The notes under the pieces were generated by a model that was not told the origin of the DNA, did not search any database, and was given only the letters and a program-made list of their open reading frames with translations. DNA of 64,000 nt from Tamaricihabitans halophyticus (GTDB taxonomy: Bacteria; Actinomycetota; Actinomycetes; Mycobacteriales; Pseudonocardiaceae), in NCBI RefSeq assembly GCF_004340875.1, contig NZ_SLXQ01000013.1, positions 1 through 64,000 of the forward strand. The letters are read 5' to 3'. The stretch's first letter is position 1. Each line of letters starts with the position of its first letter. Both the position numbers and the translations under genes were made by a program. This document shows, piece by piece, positions 55,933-63,656 of the stretch.

Positions 55933-56938
55933 TCAGTTGTGCGCCGGAATGTCGGTGGTCTCGGCCACGGCGCGCTCCTCCGCGACGGGATGGTCAGGTT
56001 TCCGTGGTTTGAGGAACAGCGCGGCGAGGACAGCCAGTCCCAGTGCGATACCGGCACTCAGGTAGGAAACGGTGGCCAGCCCGGCGGTGAAGGCACTTTC
56101 GGCCGCGCTGCGCAACGGTTCCGCCTGCGCGGCGGGCAGTGCGTCGGCCGCCGCCGCGGCTGACGGCATGCCCTGCTCGGCAGGCTCGGCCACCGAGCTG
56201 GGCATGCCCTACGAACAGCGCGATGAAGGTGGCGGGCTGGATCCCGTAGTTGGCCGCGCTTTTGATCGCGTAGACCGTCGGCAGGATCGCCAACAGCGAG
56301 AGCACGACGCTCGTCAGGTTCAGCCGTCCGGGAGCGGGATCACGGTACTCCGGGAGCAGGAACGGGCCGGCGAGGAGCACCAGTGTCATCACGGGCACGC
56401 CGAGCAGGAACACCGAGCCCCACCAGAACGATTCCAGCATGATGCCGCCAACCACTGGGCCGAGCGCGAGGCCGGCCATCAGCGTGGAGGACCAGATCGC
56501 GATCGCCAGCGCGCGCTGTTTGGTGTCCAGGAAGAGGTTCCGGATCAAGGCCAGGGTGGAGGGCATCACGGTGGCGCCGGCAACACCGAGTAGTGCCCTC
56601 GTGGCGATCAGCATCTCGGCGCTGGTGGAGAAAGTCGCGGCCACCGAAGCCACGGCGAACGCGGCGGCGCCGATCATCAGCAGCCGGCGGCGGCCGATCC
56701 GGTCGCCGAGGGCGCCCATGGTGACCAGGAAGCCGGCGATCATAAAGCCATAGATGTCCAGAATCCACAGCTGCTGGGTACTGCCGGCGCCGAGATCAGC
56801 GGTGATCACCGGGATCGCCAGGAACAGCATGGTGATATCGATGACCAGCAGTAGGCAGGGAAGCCCGAGAACGGCTAAGCCGAGCCATTCTCGGGCTCTT
56901 GCCCGTGGTGGGGCGGCAGCGTCTGCGGCTGGGTGCAT
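55933..56938 (-). pseudogene. Decayed 14-span MFS drug transporter (EmrB/QacA type)
   Basis: The N-terminal half (from ATG 56938) is intact for about 245 residues: LPCLLLVIDITMLFLAIPVITADL, TMGALGDRIGRRRLLMIGA (here in parts) and GLALGPVVGGIMLE. Then, at about 56205, the reading frame runs into an unrelated sequence. The other frame (55933-56205) encodes the family's C-terminal end (FTAGLATVSYLSAGIALGLAVLAALFL). So a middle part of roughly 150-200 residues is missing and the ends are in different frames. The pump cannot work. The MFS class is often controlled by a nearby PadR protein, here at 57691. Confidence 0.8.
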
Positions 56939-56990
56939 GGGGTACTCCAAAGGAAACGTTCGCGGTGTCTGCTGTGGACTCCTCGACGGT

Positions 56991-57440
56991 CTACGGCTCG
57001 TACGGGTGTGCGGCACGGGCTACCCGCAGCGCGTTGGCCCACCAGCTCAGCTGGTCCAAAAAGGTTTTGGCCGCGCTTTCCAGTGACTCATCTGCGGCGG
57101 TTTCGCCGTGCTCGTCGAAGCGCTCCCAGAAATTGTCGAAGCTGATCGCCTGCCGGATGGTGGTCGCGTGCACTTCGGTGAACACCTGGCGTAGCTGCTC
57201 GACCGCGAACAGGCGGCCACCGATCCCGCCGTAGGACACGAAGCCGACGGGTTGGCATTGCACTCGTGGAAGTACCAGTCGATGGCCGTCTTCAGTGGCG
57301 CCGGGGAGCCGCGGTTGTACACTGGGGTGACCACGATGTCGGCGCCGGCGAGTCGCGGTTGTAGCGCCTTGACCGGCTCCGGCAGTGGTGCGTGCTCATC
57401 GTCACCGGCCAGAATCTCGAGTAGAGCGGCCTCGTTCAGA
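56991..57440 (-). pseudogene. Decayed NADPH-dependent FMN reductase
   Basis: Two frames together give a partial FMN reductase. The first (to about 57260) has PEPVKALQPRLAGADIVV and TPVYNRGSPAPLKTAIDWYF, the flavodoxin-like active loop. The second continues with VGFVSYGGIGGRLFAVEQLRQVF and SFDNFWERFDEHGE to the stop at 56991. The N-terminal phosphate-binding strand is gone. A single-base-scale frameshift near 57260 joins the two. It directly abuts another broken gene at 57437. Confidence 0.78.
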
Positions 57441-57610
57441 GCCAGCCGCGCAGGATGAGTAGCGCGGTGCCGGGATCGAAACCGGCGAGGCTGAGCCACA
57501 GCACGCTGCCGTAGTAGAGCGATGGCAGATAGACCAGGCAGACCTGCACGCCGAGTGCGATGAGCGCGGCGCGGCGAGCGATGTCCGCTGCGCCGGCGTG
57601 TGCTGCCGGT
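57437..57610 (-). pseudogene. C-terminal fragment of a membrane protein
   Basis: One frame reads ADIARRAALIALGVQVCLVYLP, SLYYGSVLWLSLAGFDPG and TALLILRGWL, then a stop at 57437-57439. The hydrophobic stretch and Arg-rich start look like a membrane-protein end, but no start codon or upstream part exists. The family is not known to me. It is part of a run of broken genes. Confidence 0.5.
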
Positions 57611-57690
57611 CCGCCACTATATGGCGAAGTATATCGATACAGGCGGTTGGGTGAGTTTGTGAAGTTCGACTCCGGTGCTCCGTGGCCGGG

Positions 57691-58845
57691 CTATACCGGT
57701 CGTACGGGCTGACGCAGGATGGTTTTCAGTTTTGCCGGCGCCGTGCGGCGTGGGTCGCTGAGGTAGATCTCGTGGTGGTCGCCGTTGAAGGTCAGGCCGT
57801 TGTCCGGGAGATAGGAGTTGTGCAATCGGTCCAGTGTCGGTGTTTCCTCGTCGTAGGAGCCGATATGCAGGATCTGTACGCAGGTTCCTTCGGTGATGGT
57901 GCGCAGTTGAACGTTGTCGAGCGCGGGATTGTCTTTCTTCGCGCGCGCGTTGTCGATCGCGGTTCGGACCATGTCTTCGGTGATCCAGTCCGGTTGGCTG
58001 AGCAACATGGTCCACTCCCACTGGTCCTTGCGGCGACTGTGGAACACCGTTGGGTCGTCCGCTCGCCATAGACCTTCGAGTGGGGCGACCACGAAGTCCC
58101 TGCCCAGGGTCTTCTTGCTGGCGAACTTGAGCGTGTAGGCAACGCCGTAGAGGGCTTCGACCGCGTTCGTGTAGGTGGCAGCGGTGTTCGGATTGCCGCG
58201 CCCATCGATCGCGAGGTACTGGAACTCGGGCACGTCGATGACCGTGAAGTCCTTCGAAGGGGGCGCGTAGAGCTCCTTGTGCGCCTTCTTGATGTCGTAC
58301 TTGTCCATTGTGGATTCCTTGTTGAACGTGTCCAATGTGGCTTCGGTCCAGTTGATGTCGGCGACCAGCATGGCTTCGCTGTAGTCGAAGATCGCCGAGG
58401 CTGCTGGTGGTAGCGGTTGCTGAGCGACGCGGGTGGCGCGGACTTCGGTGAGTTGCTGGCGTAGCGCGCCGAGGCGGTTGGCGAGTCCGTGTGCGACTTC
58501 CGTGGCCGGCAGGATTGGGCTGTTCGCCATCGCGATGAGTACCCGTGCTCGCGCCGGGGTCAGGGCGGTGAGCGCGTCCCGGGTGGCCGTGGCGCAGAGT
58601 TCGCGCCCGGAACTGGTCACGGCGAATACCGCGCGGGATTTCTTGCCGGCGGGCGTACTGGTGGCTTCGATGAGCCCGCGTTTGGCCAGTTTGTCGAGTA
58701 CGTAGTAGATCGAGGAGAAGCCGAGGGCCGTCCACGCGCGTACTCCGCGCTGCTCGATCACTCGCTCGAGGTCGTAGCCGTGCCGCGGTTGTTCGATGAG
58801 TAGCCCGAGCACGGTCATCTCGCCATCGGTCAGCTCTGCGGGCAT
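57691..58845 (-). CDS. PadR regulator fused to a GyrI-like effector domain
   Basis: This 384-residue protein joins two usually separate parts. Residues 1-175 form a PadR winged helix (TDGEMTVLGLLIEQPRHGYDLERVI, in parts, SSIYYVLDKLAKRGLIE) with its dimer helix. From MDKYDIKKAHKELYAPPSKDF (start about residue 181, in parts) a GyrI-like small-molecule-binding domain begins, with VPEFQYLAIDGRGNPN and ALYGVAYTLKFASKK. The second part looks like a stand-alone GyrI protein from its own methionine on. The fusion would sense a ligand and control the PadR part. A perfect palindrome lies just upstream. Confidence 0.85.
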   Translation of the reverse strand: MPAELTDGEMTVLGLLIEQPRHGYDLERVIEQRGVRAWTALGFSSIYYVLDKLAKRGLIEATSTPAGKKSRAVFAVTSSGRELCATATRDALTALTPARARVLIAMANSPILPATEVAHGLANRLGALRQQLTEVRATRVAQQPLPPAASAIFDYSEAMLVADINWTEATLDTFNKESTMDKYDIKKAHKELYAPPSKDFTVIDVPEFQYLAIDGRGNPNTAATYTNAVEALYGVAYTLKFASKKTLGRDFVVAPLEGLWRADDPTVFHSRRKDQWEWTMLLSQPDWITEDMVRTAIDNARAKKDNPALDNVQLRTITEGTCVQILHIGSYDEETPTLDRLHNSYLPDNGLTFNGDHHEIYLSDPRRTAPAKLKTILRQPVRPV

Positions 58846-58851
58846 CTGTTC

Positions 58852-58867
58852 ATTCTAGCACTAGAAT
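58852..58867. promoter_or_regulatory. Perfect palindrome: likely PadR operator and -10 region
   Basis: ATTCTAG (58852-58858), CA, CTAGAAT (58861-58867) is a perfect 16-nt inverted repeat seven bases before the PadR start. AT-rich palindromes are the usual PadR sites, and TAGAAT resembles a -10 box on either strand, so binding would block the regulator's own promoter. The palindrome stands out in a GC-rich region. Confidence 0.75.
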
Positions 58868-59033
58868 ACTCGTGCGCCGGATTTTCTCCCCAGAGTGGAT
58901 GGAACCGAGTGGCCGATCCGTGCGTCGAAGGTGAACGCAAGCGTTTTCCCCACGGGCCGATTTGGGCTGGTAGCTTGCGTAATGGCGGGGTCACGGTCTG
59001 TCACCCCTGCGGGGGATAGGAGGTAGGGCGGCT

Positions 59034-59459
59034 ATGCCTGAAGGCGACGGCAGTGGTTTGCAGAACGTGTGGGACACGATCGGCGATTTTGTTGATCGGG
59101 TCAAAGATGGTTTCGGGCAGCCGGGCCCGGTCGGCGGGAAGTACGAGTACAGCGAAGAGCAGCTCGTCGCCATCGTTGCCAAACTCGACGAGCTGATCGA
59201 CGCAATCTCGGACAGCGACGAGGACGTGCGAACTATGACGGCGATTCTGCCGCCCGGTGAGGACCCGGTTAGTAAGCGTGTTGCGCCGGAGATGAACCGT
59301 AACGGTGAAGACTATCGGCGTTCGCTGGATGAACAGGTGCGGTATGCGTGGCAACTTCGTGCCGCGTATCAGGGCGCGTTGAATGACTATCGGGGTGTGG
59401 AGTCCGACAACGCAGACACCATGCGTCAGGCTTCGCAGTCATCCGATGAGGAGATTTGA
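59034..59459 (+). CDS. ESX-like secreted helical protein with YxxxE signal
   Basis: This 141-residue acidic protein opens a four-gene operon. It is mostly helical (EEQLVAIVAKLDELIDAISDSD, in parts; YAWQLRAAYQGALNDY). Near the C-terminus, YRGVE fits the YxxxD/E export signal of type VII substrates. There is no WxG motif. AGGAGGT lies just before the start codon. It resembles no family I can name; its neighbours (DUF3558 and a WxG protein) support an ESX link. Confidence 0.75.
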   Translation: MPEGDGSGLQNVWDTIGDFVDRVKDGFGQPGPVGGKYEYSEEQLVAIVAKLDELIDAISDSDEDVRTMTAILPPGEDPVSKRVAPEMNRNGEDYRRSLDEQVRYAWQLRAAYQGALNDYRGVESDNADTMRQASQSSDEEI

Positions 59460-59461
59460 GC

Positions 59462-60103
59462 ATGCGATCCCGGGCATGGCATGCCGTCGTACTGCTGAGC
59501 GCGGCTGCCGTGCTGCTCGCTGGGTGTGCGCAGCCGGAGGACGGTGAGGCCGTTCCAGCGGGTGGGACTCCCGCAGCGACCGAATCGAGTAGTGGGGAGT
59601 CGTCTCCGGGCGGGAATGAAGTGTTGCCGCATAGTGGTGCGCCCGCAGTGACGGATCCGATTGATGCGAGTCGGTTTGTCGGTGAGCCGTGTGAGTCGTT
59701 GACGTCGGATCAGGTCGGCCGTCTGGGACTGCCCGTTGAGGGAGATGAAAGTCCGGCGCCGTATGGGCGAAAATGTAGATGGTCTGATCCCGCTAAGGCG
59801 GCAAGCGCGTCTGTTGGGTTCCTCGATGATCTTCCGGACGGGATTAGTTCATTGTATGCCTCGCGGGAGCAGAATGAGGTATTCGAAGAACTTGAGCCGA
59901 TTCAGGGGCATCCCGTGGTGGCGTTCGATTCGATTGACGTTCGGGATCGAGGATCTTGTGGGGTGGCACTGGGACTTAGTGATGAGTTGATGGCCCAGGT
60001 TGCGGTGAATACCTCGCGGGACAAGCGGGAGACGTCGGATCCGTGTGAGGCCGCGCATCGGGTGGCGACGATGGCGGTGGAAACGATGAAAAGGGGTTCG
60101 TGA
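59462..60103 (+). CDS. DUF3558 lipoprotein
   Basis: This 213-residue protein has a lipoprotein signal (VLLSAAAVLLAGC) and a Ser/Gly/Glu linker, then a DUF3558 domain: FVGEPCESLTSDQVGRLGLP, CRWSDP, and DRGSCGVALGLSDELMAQV with a cysteine pair pattern. DUF3558 lipoproteins are common in Pseudonocardiaceae, often beside ESX-like genes; their role is unknown. ATG 59462 is used; it starts two bases after the previous stop. Confidence 0.88.
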   Translation: MRSRAWHAVVLLSAAAVLLAGCAQPEDGEAVPAGGTPAATESSSGESSPGGNEVLPHSGAPAVTDPIDASRFVGEPCESLTSDQVGRLGLPVEGDESPAPYGRKCRWSDPAKAASASVGFLDDLPDGISSLYASREQNEVFEELEPIQGHPVVAFDSIDVRDRGSCGVALGLSDELMAQVAVNTSRDKRETSDPCEAAHRVATMAVETMKRGS

Positions 60104-61398
60104 TGGCTGAAGAGATTCGCGGGGAGGCCACGGTTTCGGCGTCCGCGCTTTATCAGATGATGCACAGTGGTCCCGGCGTGGAGTCATTGGTGGCAGCGGG
60201 GGATTCCGCGACGCGGCAGAGCGAAGCACAGGCGCGGATCAACCGGTTGGCGAAGGAAGCCGCGGATCTGATCAGGGCAGGCTGGCAGGGGGACGCCGCG
60301 GACAACGCCCAACAGGCTGCCCACCCGCTGGAACTGGGCGCCATGGAAAGTTCCGAGGCGCTGATGAAGGCGCAAAAAGCGCATCAGACCCAGGGCGAGT
60401 CGTTCCTCGCTTCGCGCGACCGGATGGAGCCGGTGCCCGACAGCCCACCGGAAACCGGAGTCTGGGACTCGATGACCCCGTGGGACACGGACACCGAAAA
60501 AGCCGTATCGGAATACAACGAGAAGTCGCGGCGCAACGGCGAGATCTACCAGGCTTACGACACCGACAGCGGTTCCAATGTGCGGTCGATGCCACAGCAG
60601 TACCCGAAATTCCCCGAATTCAACGGCGAGATCGCCGTCCGGGACAACAAGTCCGGCCCGCAGGGGCAGACCGTCGCGCCACCCCCGGAAACCACTAGCC
60701 CCGGCACCACTACGACAGCCGGGTTCTCTAGCAGCCCGTCCGGCGGCACCCCCGGTGGGAGCCCGCCGGTGACGAGTGGGCCAGGTGCGCTGCCCACTGG
60801 TGGCGCGCCGAATGTGACCGGTGGTTCAGGGCCAAGCGGGCCACCGGTGACGAGTGGTCCTGGCCCGGGTGCGCCGGGTTCGGTGACGGGCGTGGGCCCG
60901 ACGCAGGGCGCGAATCCCGCCGCTGCCGGCTACAACCCCAGCACGTCCCCCGGTGGCGGGCGAGTGCCCGGTATGGGTATGGCCCCGTTGATGGGCGGCG
61001 CCGCTGCCGGCATGGGTGGCGACACCGCGCGCGGTGGCCGCGCCTTCGGTGCGCGTGGCGGAGTCGCCGGTAGCCCAGGCAGCAGCGCAGCCGGGCGGTT
61101 GACCGGTGGAGGCGGCCCCGGGACGGGTGGCACGCCCGGCGCGGGCCCGAAGACCGGTGCCGGCCCCGGTGGTATGGCCGCGGCGGAGTCGGCGGCCAAA
61201 ACCGGTGCGGCCGGTTCGAGCGGTCGGGGTGGTATGGCCGGTGGCCCCATGGCCGGCGGGCAGCGCGGCAGGGGTTCCGAGGACGAGGAGCACGAGCGCA
61301 AGACCTGGCTGATCGAGCCGGACAAGGAAGGCACCTTCGGCACGGACGAAATGACCGCACCACCGGTGATCGGCGAGGACCCCAACGCGCCGCGATGA
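60103..61398 (+). CDS. PPE/WXG-like protein with long Gly/Pro/Ala-rich tail
   Basis: This 431-residue protein has an N-terminal helical hairpin with a WxG turn (GWQGDAADNAQQ, about 65-76), a possible YxxxD signal (YQAYD, about 150), then over 220 residues rich in Gly, Pro, Thr and Ala with TSGPG and GGxPG repeats, and an acidic end (WLIEPDKEGTFGTDEMTAPPVIGEDPNAPR, in parts). This is the layout of PPE-like ESX substrates in actinobacteria. It overlaps the DUF3558 stop (TGATG), so the genes are coupled. Confidence 0.82.
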   Translation: MAEEIRGEATVSASALYQMMHSGPGVESLVAAGDSATRQSEAQARINRLAKEAADLIRAGWQGDAADNAQQAAHPLELGAMESSEALMKAQKAHQTQGESFLASRDRMEPVPDSPPETGVWDSMTPWDTDTEKAVSEYNEKSRRNGEIYQAYDTDSGSNVRSMPQQYPKFPEFNGEIAVRDNKSGPQGQTVAPPPETTSPGTTTTAGFSSSPSGGTPGGSPPVTSGPGALPTGGAPNVTGGSGPSGPPVTSGPGPGAPGSVTGVGPTQGANPAAAGYNPSTSPGGGRVPGMGMAPLMGGAAAGMGGDTARGGRAFGARGGVAGSPGSSAAGRLTGGGGPGTGGTPGAGPKTGAGPGGMAAAESAAKTGAAGSSGRGGMAGGPMAGGQRGRGSEDEEHERKTWLIEPDKEGTFGTDEMTAPPVIGEDPNAPR

Positions 61399-61694
61399 GT
61401 ATGCCGGAGGACAGTTCGTTGGCCGCGGTGCGGGAGCAATGGCAGGCACACGCCCGCCACGCGGCGTCCCGGCACGCCGAGATCGAGCAGTGCATGCATC
61501 GGCTGTGGCAACACGGCCCCGCCCGCGAAGCGCTACTCGGTGAAGGCGCTCGGGAAAAGCTGCTGAACCTGGCTACCGGAAACGCCCTCCACACCGAGGC
61601 GTTGACCGCGATGGGACGCGGCGATCTGGAAACCGGAAACGAACACCTCGAACGAGCCAAGGAATACCTGCGCGAGGCCGAACTGGACCGATAA
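61395..61694 (+). CDS. 99-residue helical protein ending the ESX-like operon
   Basis: This short protein begins at an ATG overlapping the previous stop by four bases. It is almost all helical, with many charged residues and alternating Ala/His/Glu (REQWQAHARHAASRHAEIEQ, and ALTAMGRGDLETGNEHLERAKEYLREAEL). It could be a chaperone or partner of the WxG protein, by position. No known family is recognised. Confidence 0.78.
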   Translation: MSMPEDSSLAAVREQWQAHARHAASRHAEIEQCMHRLWQHGPAREALLGEGAREKLLNLATGNALHTEALTAMGRGDLETGNEHLERAKEYLREAELDR

Positions 61695-61726
61695 CAACCC
61701 CACTGGCCGCTGCCGAACCGCGATCG

Positions 61727-62734
61727 CTAGCTTTGAAACAGTGGTTCCACTGATTCGTGGCATTGTTGGATGAACGCGTCCGCACGCAGGGTTGGTTGGG
61801 CATCGCGCAACTGCACGATATCGATATCCAGGCCACCATGATCGCCGCTGAGCGGCCGGGTCACGAACTCCCGCTGCTCGTAACTACTGGTGATCTTGGT
61901 GCGCTGGCTCAGGACGGAATAGCCGAGCCCGCGTGCGACTAGGGCGCGAACCATTTCGAAACTGGTGGTGCGGAAGCGGACGGTCGGCTCGAGTCCCTCC
62001 GCGACGAAAAGACTCCGGAAGTACTCACCACCGGGCGGTAGATCAAACAGGATCATGGGTTCTGGCTGCAACTCCCGCAACGACAGTGCCGACCGTACGG
62101 TGAGCCGGTGGTCAGCGGGTAACAGCACATACGGCGGACTGTGCACCAGCCGGGTACGCACCAACTCCGCGCTGACCGCGAACAGCTCCGAGTCATAGTG
62201 ATACAGCACGGCAAGATCCAGTTCGCCGCTGCGTAGCTGCTCTCGCAAGTACCCCTGCGAGCCCTCGACGAACGTCAGATCGACATCGGGATGCCGCTCG
62301 GCGAACGCCGCGATCACCGGTGGCAGCACGATGGGGGACAGCGTGCTGTAACAGCCGATCACCAAGCTGCCGGACATCGACTCGTGTGCTTCCCGTGCCG
62401 CGTTCTGCAGATCCGTCACCCCGGACAGCAATCGCCGCGCGTCGGCGAGCACGCGACGTCCGACTGGCGTGACGACAACCCCACGGGGTCGGCGCAGAAA
62501 CAGCTGCACGCCAAGGTTTCGCTCCAGGATGGTGACCGTCGCCGATGTCGCATCGCCCTCGACCTCATACAGGACCGTGACGGAAGGCGTGTCTGATTCC
62601 CCTTCGCCATTGGAGAGCAACGCGCCGAGCAGGCTGACGCCAACGGCTACGAGAGCGACTGCCCCAAGGATCGGCAGATACTTGGGGCGGTATATCCGCA
62701 GTCGATCACTGACGGTCGGGTCGTTTCGATCCAT
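61727..62734 (-). CDS. Chimera: MmpS-like N-terminus fused in frame to a LysR regulator lacking its recognition helix start
   Basis: Residues 1-65 or so form an MmpS-like start: a cytosolic segment, one span (YLPILGAVALVAVGVSLLGALL) and VTVLYEVEGDATSATVT. The sequence then runs, without a frame break, into LERNLGVQLFLRRPRGVVVTPVGRRVL, the second half of a LysR winged helix, followed by a full LysR ligand domain (GSLVIGCYSTLSPIVLPPV...LLPADHRL). The first half of the DNA-binding domain is missing, so DNA binding is doubtful and the protein may be held at the membrane. It probably arose by a deletion joining two genes. Confidence 0.8.
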   Translation of the reverse strand: MDRNDPTVSDRLRIYRPKYLPILGAVALVAVGVSLLGALLSNGEGESDTPSVTVLYEVEGDATSATVTILERNLGVQLFLRRPRGVVVTPVGRRVLADARRLLSGVTDLQNAAREAHESMSGSLVIGCYSTLSPIVLPPVIAAFAERHPDVDLTFVEGSQGYLREQLRSGELDLAVLYHYDSELFAVSAELVRTRLVHSPPYVLLPADHRLTVRSALSLRELQPEPMILFDLPPGGEYFRSLFVAEGLEPTVRFRTTSFEMVRALVARGLGYSVLSQRTKITSSYEQREFVTRPLSGDHGGLDIDIVQLRDAQPTLRADAFIQQCHESVEPLFQS

Positions 62735-62903
62735 GTCGGCCCCGTGCCCATTGGACGCCCAGGAAGTCGTCCGGATCATGGCCGGGATCGACGTCGTTCG
62801 GCGGTGTGCGGTGAACCAGAACGCTCAGTGCGGTGGTGGTGACGAGTGCGGCGAGCACGAACGCGACCCATTGGACTGTGGTCGCCGCGTTGACTGCGCC
62901 CAT
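62706..62903 (-). CDS. 65-residue small membrane protein upstream of the chimera
   Basis: This short frame starts at an ATG, has one hydrophobic segment (WVAFVLAALVTTTALSVLV) and a polar C-terminus, and overlaps the MmpS-like start by 29 bases. Gene overlap of this kind suggests translational coupling to the original MmpS gene. There is no recognised family. It could be a spurious frame, though the clear span argues for a gene. Confidence 0.5.
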   Translation of the reverse strand: MGAVNAATTVQWVAFVLAALVTTTALSVLVHRTPPNDVDPGHDPDDFLGVQWARGRHGSKRPDRQ

Positions 62904-63323
62904 GGCTAGCCTCGCAAGGCTCCGGCGGCTCGCACCTCGCGGGCTGATGACAAGTACTCGCGCCGAGGCAGTCGGACGTTACTAGTCGACCTTGCGAGTT
63001 GATCGCTGCCGGCGAATTACACCAATGTGTTGCTGCAATTCTGCTGTACGTGCCCTGTTGGCGGGTGGGGAGCTGAATGCCCTGCTGCAGGTCAGGAGCT
63101 GCTTGTGGGCCCGGTGAGACTCGAACTCACACTGGCATGGACCTAAACCATGTGCCTCTGCCAATTGGGCTACGGGCCCGGCGCGACATCGCGCGAACGG
63201 CATTGAGTTTAGCTGGCCACCTCTGAGCTACGCGGAGCAGGCATCCCGGGCGACTGTGTGGTCGATTTCGCGGTGATCTACGGTAGGGCTGCGTCAGTAA
63301 GGACGCCTTTGCGAGGAGGACAC
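62904..63323. other. 420-bp intergenic stretch around the tRNA gene
   Basis: This gap contains the tRNA at 63106-63179 and otherwise no supported gene. The open frame across the tRNA (62982-63203) is only its translation. A GAGGAGGA ribosome-binding site for the DUF3618 gene is at its right end. The left part (62904-63105) shows no hairpin or repeat worth naming. Confidence 0.7.
63106..63179 (-). tRNA. tRNA with anticodon UAG, short variable arm
   Basis: On the minus strand the cloverleaf is complete: acceptor GGGCCCG/CGGGCCC, a three-pair D stem (GCC/GGC), anticodon stem CATGG/CCATG with loop TTTAGGT, variable loop CCAGT, T arm GTGAG-TTCGAGT-CTCAC, discriminator A, no encoded CCA. Anticodon UAG would read CUA (leucine), but leucine tRNAs normally have a long variable arm, and this one has five bases. 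The gene is real by structure; the identity is open. It lies between the decayed-gene region and DUF3618. Confidence 0.88.
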
Positions 63324-63545
63324 GTGGCCCGCGACCCTGACACTATTCAGCGCGAGATCGAGCAGGCACGCGATTCGCTCGCCGCCACCGTGGACGAGCT
63401 GAGCGTGAAGGCCAACCCGAAGCGCCTTGCTGATGGCGCCAAGACCGCGGCGCGCACCAAGCTGGACGACCCCAAGGTGCGCTACCCGCTGATCGGCGGC
63501 GGCGTCTTGATCGCGCTGCTGCTCCTGCGCAAACTGCTGCGCTGA
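63324..63545 (+). CDS. DUF3618 membrane protein
   Basis: This 73-residue protein has the DUF3618 signature RDPDTIQREIEQARDSLAATVDELS (in parts: DPDTIQREIEQAR, DSLAATVDEL), a linker with KANPKRLA, and one C-terminal span (YPLIGGGVLIALLLLRKLL). The family is common in actinobacteria; its role is unknown. The GTG at 63324 has GAGGAGGA just upstream. Confidence 0.92.
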   Translation: MARDPDTIQREIEQARDSLAATVDELSVKANPKRLADGAKTAARTKLDDPKVRYPLIGGGVLIALLLLRKLLR

Positions 63546-63656
63546 CTGCCCACTCGGCCTTCAGCGCGCGCCATGCGCATTCGTGCCCGAGCACATCGTG
63601 ATCCGCTGTGCTCGGGCCATACAGACCAATGAGGGGAGTCGCCCCTCGTTCAGCGG

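Noticed and set aside
62982-63203. Short open frame across the tRNA gene
   Set aside because: Its VAQLAEAHGLGPCQ part is the direct translation of the tRNA sequence.
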